From contig JAJDUS010000122.1 in the NCBI GenBank assembly GCA_022826535.1, positions 1 to 35,397 on the forward strand: DNA of 35,397 nucleotides, written 5' to 3'. The notes below the pieces were generated by a model that searched no databases, was not told the origin of the DNA, and was given only the letters and a program-made list of their open reading frames with translations. The DNA comes from Prochlorococcaceae cyanobacterium jk18x1bzbins.87 (GTDB taxonomy: Bacteria; Cyanobacteriota; Cyanobacteriia; PCC-6307; Cyanobiaceae). The position numbers and the translations under genes were made by a program. Below are positions 24,909-33,052 of this stretch, one piece after another (positions within the stretch are counted from its first letter, which is position 1; each line of letters starts with the position of its first letter).

Positions 24909-25904
24909 ATGGCACGGGCAGACCTGCTCCTGAAACTGGCCAAGGCGAGCACACAGGGGAATGACGAGCAAGTCCGAAGGGTCATCGAAGCCATGGCTGC
25001 AGAGGAGCGCGCCAAAAATCACACCATCCTGGCGGACAGGCTGCTGAGGCATCTGCAGAACGGCAACGGGCGGACACCACAGACGACGCCCCGGACACTG
25101 CGGGCATCAGCAGGCCCCCTGTTGGCGGAGATCATGCCGCAGCGCTGCCTGGAAGATTTGTTCCTGCCGCAGGAGGTGGAGGAGATCATCGGTGAACTCA
25201 TCGCTGAACAGCATCGCGCCGACCTGCTGCGTTCCTACAATCTGGAACCAAGACACCGCATTCTGCTTGCCGGGCCACCCGGCAACGGCAAAACCACCCT
25301 GGCGGAAGCTCTGGCCAACGCCCTGTGCGTCCCCATGCTGGTGGTGCGCTATGAAGCTGTCGTCGGGAGCTACCTGGGGGAGACGGCCCAACGCATTGCC
25401 CGTGTCTTCGAGGAGGCCCGGTCACACCGTTGTGTGCTGTTCTTCGATGAGTTCGACGCAGTGGGCAAGGAGCGGGGAGACCAGCACGAAACGGGGGAGA
25501 TCAAGCGGGTCGTCAGTTCGTTGTTGCTGCAGATCGATGCCCTGCCCAGCTTCGTGGTGGCCGTGACGGCCACCAACCACCCCGAACTTCTGGACCGGGC
25601 CATCTGGCGGCGTTTTCAAGTGTGTGTGGAGTTACCGGCGCCGAGGCGCGGCCAGGTCGAGAAGTGGTTCCGGCGCTTTGCAGAGCAGCACGGCCATGAG
25701 CTAGGCATGTCGCCGCGCAGCCTTGCCCAACGCCTGCAAGGGCTGAGCTTTGCCGAGATTGAGGAATTTGGTCACGATGTTCTGCGCAAGGCAGCCCTGG
25801 ATTCCCCAAACGGTGACGTCAAGGCCATCATTAACAGTCGGCTGCAGCGTTGGAAAGGGCGTTTCAAGCCAGGGGAAGCTGGCCTGGCGGAGGGTAATCC
25901 CTGA
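24909..25904 (+). CDS. AAA+ ATPase (partner of S8-peptidase type)
   Basis: A 331-residue classical AAA ATPase. Walker A is GPPGNGKT (122-129), the pore-loop-like segment is VVGSYLGETAQ, Walker B is VLFFDEFD (176-183), sensor 1 is ATNH (221-224) and the arginine-finger region is AIWRRF (231-236). The N-terminal 100 residues are helical. A strong GGAGG-rich Shine-Dalgarno tract precedes ATG 24909. It is followed within 2 bases by the truncated gene of a subtilisin-like S8 peptidase; such ATPase-peptidase pairs are found in accessory and defence regions, with the ATPase thought to control the peptidase. Since the peptidase is broken, this ATPase appears orphaned though intact. Confidence 0.88.
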   Translation: MARADLLLKLAKASTQGNDEQVRRVIEAMAAEERAKNHTILADRLLRHLQNGNGRTPQTTPRTLRASAGPLLAEIMPQRCLEDLFLPQEVEEIIGELIAEQHRADLLRSYNLEPRHRILLAGPPGNGKTTLAEALANALCVPMLVVRYEAVVGSYLGETAQRIARVFEEARSHRCVLFFDEFDAVGKERGDQHETGEIKRVVSSLLLQIDALPSFVVAVTATNHPELLDRAIWRRFQVCVELPAPRRGQVEKWFRRFAEQHGHELGMSPRSLAQRLQGLSFAEIEEFGHDVLRKAALDSPNGDVKAIINSRLQRWKGRFKPGEAGLAEGNP

Positions 25905-26207
25905 CGATGGTGGAGAGCAACGATCCCCTGCTGGTTTTCCCTGAGCCAGCGCGGGCAGCACGAGCCAAGCGGGTTGGCGGTGGTGGCAAACTTAAGATTC
26001 CCGATGCCGCGAGTCAGGCGAAGCGCTTGGAACCACAGTTCCAACGTCTCCAGGACGCCATGGACAAGCAGCGCATTGCGCTTCAGGATAATCCGCTTGG
26101 CATTGTTCCTGAGCAAGTGCTGGTTCTTAAGATTGTGGGCAGCATCCAGAACTTCATCAATGCGGTTGGCAAAATACCAGGGTTGGAGTGGTTGGGTGAG
26201 TACGAGC

Positions 26208-26326
26208 TTAGGGAAACACTGGAAAACCCCTTTCTGGCTCAGTTCCGGCTTTTTAGAAGCCTTGCTGTGAGAAGGCAATGAGAGTCTTCTATGGAAGCGC
26301 TTTGAGGTTCTCCAGTGTTTCCTCAG
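26208..26326. repeat. Inverted-repeat element core (MITE-like), copy C
   Basis: 119 bases; the left end TTAGGGAAACACTGG pairs with the right end CCAGTGTTTCCTCAG. The interior matches copies A and B, including GGCTTTTTAGAAGCCTTGCT and GAAGCGCTTTGAGGTT. A GAGC direct repeat also brackets this core (26204-26207 and 26327-26330), so the exact insertion unit can be read in two ways; the longer reading is supported by frame restoration. Confidence 0.75.
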
Positions 26327-26435
26327 GAGCCTCTGAACAGCCAGAGTCGTCTGCCGTCAGGCTCCTGCTTCGCCTGTCCCTACTGGGCTTCCCAAAAGCT
26401 CTCAGAGACTCAAGGGGTCTTAATTCAGAGGTTCC
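26211..26435. mobile_element. 225-bp non-coding insert with CTTA target duplication
   Basis: Flanked by CTTA at 26207-26210 and 26436-26439. Its ends are GGGAAACACTG and, inverted, GGGAACCTCTG (about 8 of 11 match). The left part is the 119-base inverted-repeat core (copy C). The right part begins GGAGCCTCTGAA and ends TTCAGAGGTTCCC, itself a weak inverted pair. It has no coding capacity, so it must have been moved by a transposase supplied elsewhere. Confidence 0.75.
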
Positions 26436-26520
26436 CTTAAAGAGATTGAGCCTGGTTACGGATCTGAAGATGCAAGAAAGCCGGAAAAGGCGCTGAAGGG
26501 TCAACTCTGTCATTTCCCTG

Positions 26521-26874
26521 GCGGCGGCGCCCCAGCGCGACCAGACTGCACGACGTGAGGGATGGCCATTGCCATGGCGGCTCCCGCACGATCTCTCCGG
26601 ACGGGATCTAGCCGGTCGGCTCACACTTCACTACGGCTCCTTGATACGAATGGGTGAAAGCCACATGACCATCATGCAGTCACGAAGACCAGCCAACACA
26701 GTATGACCATACCCTCCACCGCAAGCTGCACACCGGAACCATGAACGCCACCGTGAACGAGGTAAATTGGCAACGGGCCACCTTGTCACGGCTTTATGAC
26801 ATTTGCCTGTGAACACGCAAGTGTAGCACCAATATCGGTGTGGCCAAGTTGCTCAATCGGCTAGGTTGCCTGCC
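26521..26874. other. Gene-free stretch after the peptidase remnant
   Basis: No recognisable gene. The peptidase similarity ends at its left side. The right part leads into the HTH-ImmA gene, where a promoter is expected; no clear boxes or Shine-Dalgarno site were found. Confidence 0.4.
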
Positions 26875-28062
26875 ATGGCAACCGTCACTGTCAATCCGGA
26901 TGTTTTGATTTGGGCGCGGAAAACCGCAAACCTGACCCATGCGGAGGCTGCTGCAAAGGTTGGCATCAGGGACACAAAGACAATGGCTGCCGCTGAACGG
27001 CTTGCTGCCCTGGAGCAGGGGGAGGGGGCGCCAACACGGTCCATCCTGGTGAAGATGGCCAAGAGCTACCACCGCCCCCTGCTGACCTTTTACTTGCCAA
27101 CTCCACCACCACCAGGTGAACGGGGTACGGACTTTCGCCAGCCGGTGGGGGCATCGCCTGTGCTGGAGTCCGGGGTGGATGCCCTGGTTCGCGATGTGCG
27201 CAGCCGCCAGAGCATGGTTCGCGCCACCTTGATTGCCGAGGATGAAGCCGCCCCCCTGGAGTTCATTGGGGCATTGGGGAAACGGGCTGATCCGGCAGCC
27301 GCCCACAAGCTTTTGCGGCAACTGCTACCATCAGACCTGAACATCTGTTATTATAATGCGCAGAACCCTGGATCAGCTTTTCGTCTGCTCCGTTCCCATG
27401 TGGAGCAGATGGGCATCTTCGTGGTGCTCAAAGGAAATCTAGGCAGTTGGCACACAAAAATTGAACCTCGGACCTTCCGCGGCTTTGCCATTGCCGACCC
27501 CATTGCCCCTTTTGTGGTGATCAATGAATACGATTCTCAAGCTGCGTGGTCCTTTACGCTCCTGCATGAGCTAATCCATCTACTGCTGGGCCGGACCGGC
27601 ATCAGCGGCAGTGAAACAGAGCACCACCGTGAGGAGAGGTTTTGCAATCGGATTGCTGGCGAATGGCTTTTACCTGGTCAAGCCTTGGAATCTCTCAATT
27701 TTAACCAACGTTCAGACATTTGCAATCAAGTCACCAGTTTTGCAAGGAACCACAATGTTAGTGGAGCAATGGTTGCTTATCGACTTCTGCAAATTGGTCG
27801 CATCAACCAAAACACATACAACAAGCTGCACTCGGTTTTCCTTGAGCTGTGGAAGCAGCATCAGAATGACCGGAAAGAGAAAGAAAAGACTCGGAAAGGT
27901 GGCCCCAATCCCCATAGAATTCGTGCTCACCGCCTTGGCCCTGCCTTGCTCCAGTTCTGTCAACGCATGATGAACGCCGATGCCCTGTCAACCGCTAAGG
28001 TGGGCAGAATCCTGGGCATCCAGCCCAGCCAGGTTGGCAAGTTCTTTCAGTTCCAGGGTTGA
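26875..28062 (+). CDS. HTH-domain ImmA/IrrE-family metallopeptidase
   Basis: 395 residues from ATG 26875. The N-terminus (6-70) is a helix-turn-helix (VLIWARKTANLTHAEAAAKV, LAALEQGEGAPT). The C-terminal half carries the zinc peptidase motif HELIHLLLG (HExxH, 231-235) with a downstream Glu-rich segment (ETEHHREERFCNRIAGEWLL) typical of COG2856/ImmA-IrrE. Such proteins cleave repressors or antitoxin-like partners. The gene is followed 15 bases later by a DUF4411 PIN protein, a pairing known from predicted toxin-antitoxin modules, in which the HTH-peptidase protein would be the antitoxin/regulator. Base composition turns visibly AT-rich from about residue 250. Confidence 0.9.
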   Translation: MATVTVNPDVLIWARKTANLTHAEAAAKVGIRDTKTMAAAERLAALEQGEGAPTRSILVKMAKSYHRPLLTFYLPTPPPPGERGTDFRQPVGASPVLESGVDALVRDVRSRQSMVRATLIAEDEAAPLEFIGALGKRADPAAAHKLLRQLLPSDLNICYYNAQNPGSAFRLLRSHVEQMGIFVVLKGNLGSWHTKIEPRTFRGFAIADPIAPFVVINEYDSQAAWSFTLLHELIHLLLGRTGISGSETEHHREERFCNRIAGEWLLPGQALESLNFNQRSDICNQVTSFARNHNVSGAMVAYRLLQIGRINQNTYNKLHSVFLELWKQHQNDRKEKEKTRKGGPNPHRIRAHRLGPALLQFCQRMMNADALSTAKVGRILGIQPSQVGKFFQFQG

Positions 28063-28077
28063 TGGGGGAGGTGACAG

Positions 28078-28575
28078 TTGCTTTATCTTTTGGATGCTAA
28101 CGTTCTCATCGATGCCCACTATAAGGCCTATCCCATTGATCGGATCCCTGAGTTTTGGGGTTGGCTTGTGAACTGTGGAGAACAACAGCGGGTGAAAGTT
28201 CCCCTTGAGATTTATCAAGAAATTCTCCCTGGGAATCCAGGGAGAGATGTAGAAGATCTACTCTATAATTGGTTGAAAGAATATAAAGCTACAATCTGTC
28301 TTGACGAGGCTGTTGACAATAGTTTATTGCAAAGAGTCATAGAACAGTATGCACCTGATCTTTGCGATGAGGAATTTGAAACTCTTGGCCGTGATCCATT
28401 CCTCATTGCCTATGCACTACACGACACTAAACAACGCACTGTTGTGACCAATGAAGTCTCAAAACCCAAGAAAAAACGTGCGAACCGCCATATTCCTGAT
28501 GTTTGCAAAAATCTCAATATCCGCCACTGCAATACCTGGCAACTCATCAAAGAGCTTGACTTTAGAACACGCTAG
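28078..28575 (+). CDS. DUF4411 PIN-like nuclease, putative toxin
   Basis: 166 residues. The N-terminus YLLDANVLIDAHYKAYP has the first PIN aspartate (D6). Later acidic blocks include GRDPFLIAYALHD and TVVTNEVSKPKKKRAN, matching the DUF4411 pattern. The start is a TTG at 28078, supported by a strong GGGAGGTGA Shine-Dalgarno site just upstream (28065-28073), which leaves no ATG alternative of the right length. The gene is clearly richer in A/T than the core genes, consistent with recent transfer. It is the probable ribonuclease toxin of the module with the preceding HTH-ImmA protein. Confidence 0.88.
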   Translation: MLYLLDANVLIDAHYKAYPIDRIPEFWGWLVNCGEQQRVKVPLEIYQEILPGNPGRDVEDLLYNWLKEYKATICLDEAVDNSLLQRVIEQYAPDLCDEEFETLGRDPFLIAYALHDTKQRTVVTNEVSKPKKKRANRHIPDVCKNLNIRHCNTWQLIKELDFRTR

Positions 28576-28658
28576 TTTTCGTAAAGGCACATCAAAAATC
28601 GCCTTCCCCTTGCTTGAAAGCCTGCTAGCCTACGGAATCTCCACCCCACACCCACACC

Positions 28659-28979
28659 ATGCACCCCCTCGGCCAAATCCTCAGCACAGGGGGACGTGTG
28701 GTAGGATATGGACCCAATGCTATGCTACGGCACATGGAGCAGATCCCATCGCAAAACAAGGTCAGGGCTGAGGGGTTCCTGCGGCGTAAAGCGCTTCCGT
28801 ACGCGCCAGATGCGTGGCATGGCCTGGAGCCTGTGAAGGACAGCCACGAGTCCAGCTTTAACAGGCACTTCCACAAGCTCCAGCCGATGCAGGTGGTGGG
28901 GAGAGACACGGAGGGGCTATTGGGGAAGATCGTTGACGGACGGCAGCCGTCCATGGCCGTGCGGATGGGGGGTGGCTGA
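28659..28979 (+). pseudogene. HsdM C-terminal fragment, remnant of a second methyltransferase gene
   Basis: In one plus frame the DNA encodes EQIPSQNKVRAEGFLRRKAL and then PYAPDAWHGLEPVKDSHESS, FNRHFHKLQPMQ. This aligns with the C-terminus of the intact HsdM (EQIPLQEEGGIEGFLQQEVL, PYTPDAWFPRQGVKIGYGIS, FNRYFYKPEP). About 20 residues near the end are deleted and the methyltransferase core is absent. An ATG-initiated frame of 106 codons exists by chance. It ends 2 bases before the DUF2806 gene, so an hsdM once stood directly upstream of DUF2806-hsdS-hsdR. Confidence 0.8.
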
Positions 28980-28981
28980 AG

Positions 28982-30028
28982 ATGGCTGACATCACCTTGA
29001 AGGTGCCCGCACTCGATAAGCTCCTTGACTACTTGGCCAGTGGTGTTGGTGCAATCGCAGGACCATTGCTTGCTCCCTGGCGCGCTTCACGGGAAGGCAA
29101 GGCTAGGATAATTACGGCTGAAATGGGTGCCAAAGTTCGGCAGGTTCAGGCGGCCAAGGAAAACAGCACGTCGCAGTTGATCGCAAAAGCACAGAATGAA
29201 GCAAGGGAATATGTATCAACTTCTGATGTTCTAGAGCCTGATGGGGGCATCGAATCCAATATCATACGAAATGCGGTTAAGTTTCAGGCAAAAAAGAGGG
29301 TGATGAACGTTCGGGCGATTGCAGGCCACGCCGCTGAAGAATTGAAAGACAAGGAAGTCCTCGATCATGATCCAGACCCAGATTGGATCGCTCGTTTCTT
29401 TGATGGTGCTCAGGATGTATCGTCTGAAGAACTGCAGAAATTATGGGGAAAAATTCTTGCAGGAGAGATCAAATCACCTGGGCAGACCTCGCTACGTACT
29501 CTTTCTATTCTTAGAAATATGACGCAGCAGGAGGCTAAAAATTTCTCGGCCCTGATGCGTTTCCGGATCTCTGGCCTTATTTTTGACGAGGGCTTACGGA
29601 TGATGTTGGGTGACCATTCTGATTTAATGAGTCAGATGGTCCATTTTTCACATATCGGTCTTCTCGGTGGACATGGAGAATCTGAGAACATAACACTACG
29701 ACGTGATGGAAAATTTATACTTGAGCACCACGACCACGCTTTAATGATTGAAGGGTTGCCAGGCCAGCAGATCTGGAGGGATATGGTTCATAAAATCTCC
29801 ATTTTAACTCGTGCAGGTCTAGAGCTTGCAAAATTGTGTCAACATGAACTAGATCTCTTATACATATCCCACTTCTCAGAATTCTTGGTAAAACAGAATT
29901 GCAAACTTAAAATATATACAATTGCAGACCAGGACTATAAAAATTCTCAACCCTACGGGAAAGATATTGTTGAACCATTCGTTGATCCTGAAGAGCGGAA
30001 CCAACAGGAGCCCGACAATGCCGAATAG
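28982..30028 (+). CDS. DUF2806-domain protein in the restriction operon
   Basis: 348 residues. The start MADITLKVPALDKLLDYLAS and the following Gly/Ala-rich helix (GVGAIAGPLLAPW) plus a long charged helix resemble the DUF2806 family. A central block (DWIARFFDGAQDVSSEELQK, LWGKILAGE) resembles the part shared by such proteins and Abi-like families. Function is not established. The gene is AT-rich compared with hsdM and hsdR. Its last 11 bases overlap the hsdS start, so it is translated together with the specificity subunit and may modify or depend on the restriction system. Confidence 0.8.
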   Translation: MADITLKVPALDKLLDYLASGVGAIAGPLLAPWRASREGKARIITAEMGAKVRQVQAAKENSTSQLIAKAQNEAREYVSTSDVLEPDGGIESNIIRNAVKFQAKKRVMNVRAIAGHAAEELKDKEVLDHDPDPDWIARFFDGAQDVSSEELQKLWGKILAGEIKSPGQTSLRTLSILRNMTQQEAKNFSALMRFRISGLIFDEGLRMMLGDHSDLMSQMVHFSHIGLLGGHGESENITLRRDGKFILEHHDHALMIEGLPGQQIWRDMVHKISILTRAGLELAKLCQHELDLLYISHFSEFLVKQNCKLKIYTIADQDYKNSQPYGKDIVEPFVDPEERNQQEPDNAE

Positions 30029-31532
30029 CGAGGAATCCCGCCAAAGGAGCCACAAGGCCACCTTGCAACAGGTCGCTGCCAAATCGTGGACTGGCAAACC
30101 CTATCCCGCCTACAAGGATTCCGGCGTGGAGTGGCTGGGGAAGATGCCGGCGCATTGGGACTTGCAGCGCATGGCGACAGTTGCCGACATTTGGTTCAGC
30201 AACGTTGATAAACACACCAAGGAGGGGGAACATCCAGTTCGGTTGTGCAACTACATTGATGTGTACCACAACGAGCGAATCACTGTTGATATTCCGTTTA
30301 TGGCTGGAACAGCCAAGAGTAAAGAGATACAGAAATTCCGGCTAGCAGTGGGAGACGTGCTGGTCACCAAGGATTCCGAGAACTGGAAAGACATTGGGGT
30401 GCCGGCCCTCGTGGACTATGCTGCAGACGATCTTATCTGTGGATACCACTTGGCAATGCTCAGGCCCAAGAGGGAATCCCTTGATGGTGGATACCTTACC
30501 TATGCGCTGAAGGACTCACATGTAGCATGGCAATGCCAGGTGGCAGCAGTAGGCGTGACACGATATGGTTTGTCACAGAATGCGATCAAGTCTATGAGAA
30601 TCCCCCTCCCTCCTCTCTCCGAGCAACGCGCCATCGCCCACTTCCTGGACGACGCCAACGAACGCATCCAACGCTACATCCACGCCAAGGAAAAACTAAT
30701 CAAACTCCTGGAAGAGCAAAAACGAGTCATCATCCACCAGGCCGTCACAGGCCAGATTGATGTTAGAACTGGCCAGCCCTATCCGGCCTATAAGGATTCG
30801 GGAGTGGAGTGGCTGGGGAGAGTGCCCGCGCATTGGGAGGTTGGCACGGTGAAGCGGGGATATGACATCAAGCTTGGAAAAATGCTTCAGACGAAACCAA
30901 ACGATGCCAATGATATTGAAGTACCATATCTGAAGGCTAAGGACGTGCAATGGTTCAGTGTTCAGCCGATAAGTGGGACAAGGATGTGGGCAAGCCCAGG
31001 AGATATTGAGCAGTTCAGCGTTTCCGGTGGAGACCTGTTGGTGTGTGAAGGGGGAGAAGGTGGGCGCTGTGGAATACTGACAGGTTCAGTCAGTGGTCAT
31101 ATTATTCAAAACTCGCTACACAGAGTGCGATCACATTATGGAAATAGCAATACTTTTCTGCAATACACTATGCGTGCAATTGCGGAGACTGGTTGGTTTG
31201 TAGCCATCAACAACAAGGCCACCATTGCGCATTTCACATACGAGAAATTTGGTGCGCTCCGTGTCCCATTTCCAAGCTCTTCCGAGCAACACGCCATCGC
31301 CCGCTTCCTCACTGACACCTGTCAACGCATTTCAGCAGCCTGCGCTGCGGTGAAACGCGAAATTGAATTGCTCCACGAATACCGCACCCGTCTCATTGCC
31401 GATGTGGTCACCGGCAAGCTGGATGTGCGTGAAGCGGCGGCGGCGCTTCCTGAGGAAAATCCGCCCACCGGTGGGGACAACTGCCAGGATGGGATGGCGT
31501 TTGCCGTCCAGGTTCAAAGCCGCTGCCCATGA
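30018..31532 (+). CDS. hsdS: Type I restriction-modification specificity subunit
   Basis: 504 residues from ATG 30018, which lies within the end of the DUF2806 gene. It shows two target-recognition halves, each opening with the same module: GKPYPAYKDSGVEWLGKMPA (residues 26-45) and GQPYPAYKDSGVEWLGRVPA (about 251-270). Each half ends with a conserved helix region (PLPPLSEQRAIAHFLDDANE and SSSEQHAIARFLTDT), as expected of HsdS. The first half recognises one half-site of the DNA target and the second the other. The stop codon overlaps the hsdR start (ATGA). The subunit appears intact. Confidence 0.93.
   Translation: MPNSEESRQRSHKATLQQVAAKSWTGKPYPAYKDSGVEWLGKMPAHWDLQRMATVADIWFSNVDKHTKEGEHPVRLCNYIDVYHNERITVDIPFMAGTAKSKEIQKFRLAVGDVLVTKDSENWKDIGVPALVDYAADDLICGYHLAMLRPKRESLDGGYLTYALKDSHVAWQCQVAAVGVTRYGLSQNAIKSMRIPLPPLSEQRAIAHFLDDANERIQRYIHAKEKLIKLLEEQKRVIIHQAVTGQIDVRTGQPYPAYKDSGVEWLGRVPAHWEVGTVKRGYDIKLGKMLQTKPNDANDIEVPYLKAKDVQWFSVQPISGTRMWASPGDIEQFSVSGGDLLVCEGGEGGRCGILTGSVSGHIIQNSLHRVRSHYGNSNTFLQYTMRAIAETGWFVAINNKATIAHFTYEKFGALRVPFPSSSEQHAIARFLTDTCQRISAACAAVKREIELLHEYRTRLIADVVTGKLDVREAAAALPEENPPTGGDNCQDGMAFAVQVQSRCP
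30098..30160 (+). repeat. hsdS internal direct repeat, copy 1
   Basis: About 60 bases (CCCTATCCCGCCTACAAGG...) repeated at 30774-30836 with scattered third-position changes. They encode the YPAYKDSGVEWLG module that opens each recognition half. Such repeats allow exchange of recognition domains. Confidence 0.8.
30774..30836 (+). repeat. hsdS internal direct repeat, copy 2
   Basis: Partner of 30098-30160, in the same orientation within hsdS, separated by one full recognition domain. Confidence 0.8.
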
Positions 31533-33052
31533 CCACCGACACCACTGAACGGGGCTTGGAACGCCTCATTTGCCAGGCCCTCACCGGCGACCCGTGCGAT
31601 CCCCCCGCTAGCGGCACCATCGGCGAGCCGGCCTGCACCGATGGGGGCAGCGGCTGGTCCCCCGGCAACCACCACGATTACAACCGCGAACATTGCCTTG
31701 ACCTGGTCCAGCTCCGCAGTTTTCTCCACACCACCCAGCCCGAAGCCGCCCCCGCCCTCCGGCTGGATGAGGACTGCCCAACGCGCCACAAGTTTCTGGC
31801 CCGCCTCCAAGGGGAGGTGGCCAAGCGGGGCGTCATTGAAGTGTTGCGCCACGGCATCAAGCACGGTTCCCACCATCTCCAGCTTTTTTGCGGCACCCCC
31901 TCCCCCCGGAACCAGACGGCCCAGCGGCGGTTTCGTCAGAATCGGTTCACCGTCACCCGTCAACTGCGCTACAGCCTGGACGAAGGCCGGCGCGCCCTGG
32001 ATCTGGTGTTGTTCATCAATGGGTTGCCTGTTTTCACGTTCGAGTTGAAGAACAGGCTCACCAGGCAGACGTTTGAAGACGCCATTGCGCAATACAGAAG
32101 GGACCGTAACCCGCGGGAGTCCCTGTTCCAGTTCGGGCGTTGTGTGGCCCATTTCGCTGTTGATGAAAACCAGGTTTATTTCTGCACCCATCTCCGGGGC
32201 GAAGTATCCCGGTTTTTGCCGTTCAACCGGGGTTGGAACGGGGGCAGCGGCAACCCGCCCAACCCGGACGGCCTCAAGACGGACTACCTTTGGCATGATG
32301 TGCTCTGCCGGCAGAGCGTGGCCGCCATCCTGGAGAGCTACGCCCAGGTGGCGCCGTCCAGAACCGGCAACGCGGGCCAGGGCAGGTCCGTCCAGATCTG
32401 GCCCCGGTATCACCAGTTGGACGTGGTGCGCCGACTCCTGGCGGACGCCCGACAACACGGGGCGGGGAGGCGGTATCTGATCCAGCACTCGGCCGGCAGC
32501 GGCAAGAGCTATTCCATCGCCTGGCTGGCCCATCAGCTCATTCCCCTGGAGCAGGACGACAAGCTGATTTTTGATTCCGTCATTGTGGTGACGGATCGCC
32601 GCATCCTGGATCAGCAGATCCGCGACACCATCCGGCAATACGCCCAGGTGCGGGCCACGGTGGCACATGCGGAAGGGGCGGGGGATTTGCGCCGGTTCAT
32701 TGCCCAGGGCAAGAAGATCATCATCTCCACCATCCAGAAGTTCCCTTTCATCCTTGAGGAGATCGACAACCGGCAGCGGGGTCGCCGCTTCGCCATCATC
32801 ATCGACGAGGCCCATTCCAGCCAGGGGGGCAGCGCCAGCGCGGCCATGGCCCAGGCGTTGGGGGAGACGGAGGAGGAGACCGGCGAGGACCGGATCAATC
32901 GCTTGATGGCCTCCCGCAGGCTGCTGCCCAACGCCAGCTACTACGCTTTCACCGCCACCCCCAAGAACAGGACCCTGGAAATTTTCGGGAACCCGGAGCC
33001 CCAGGGGGACGGCGCACGGTACGCCATCGGCCGTTCCATGTCTACAGCATGA
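31529..33052 (+). pseudogene. hsdR: Type I restriction endonuclease HsdR, N-terminal part (frameshifted)
   Basis: The 5' part of hsdR, 507 codons. The nuclease domain carries the D...ExK motif (D158, E172, K174 in LDLVLFINGLPVFTFELKN). The motor domain begins with Walker A SAGSGKSY (321-328), then IIDEAHSSQGG (DEAH, 426-429) and YAFTATPKN (TATP). The frame is lost near 33021-33030: the continuing residues should read RPFHVYSMKQAIQEGFIL but are in another frame, and translation stops at 33050-33052. A single base missing in this region would explain it. The start overlaps the hsdS stop (ATGA). Confidence 0.88.

Larger units (their letters stand above)
25907..26520 (+). pseudogene. S8-family (subtilisin-like) peptidase N-terminus, interrupted by a 225-bp insert
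   Basis: From ATG 25907 the frame reads LVFPEPARAARAKRVGGG, then LEPQFQRLQDAMDKQRIALQ and PEQVLVLKIVGSIQNFINAV, ending PGLEWLGEYEL. This is the N-terminal domain of the subtilisin-like peptidases that accompany this ATPase type. At 26211 a 225-base insert begins, and the frame then runs into its stop (26279-26281). After the insert the native frame resumes: KEIEPGYGSEDARKPEKAL, then KGQL. Removal of the insert joins EYEL directly to KEIEPGYGSED in frame. The homology ends near 26515 and the catalytic Asp/His/Ser domain is absent, so the peptidase is dead by both insertion and 3' deletion. The start lies 2 bases after the ATPase stop. Confidence 0.75.

Noticed and set aside
24599-24964. A plus-strand frame of about 120 codons before the AAA ATPase.
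   Set aside because: It is Pro/Arg/Gly-rich without domain and overlaps the well-supported ATPase start in another frame.
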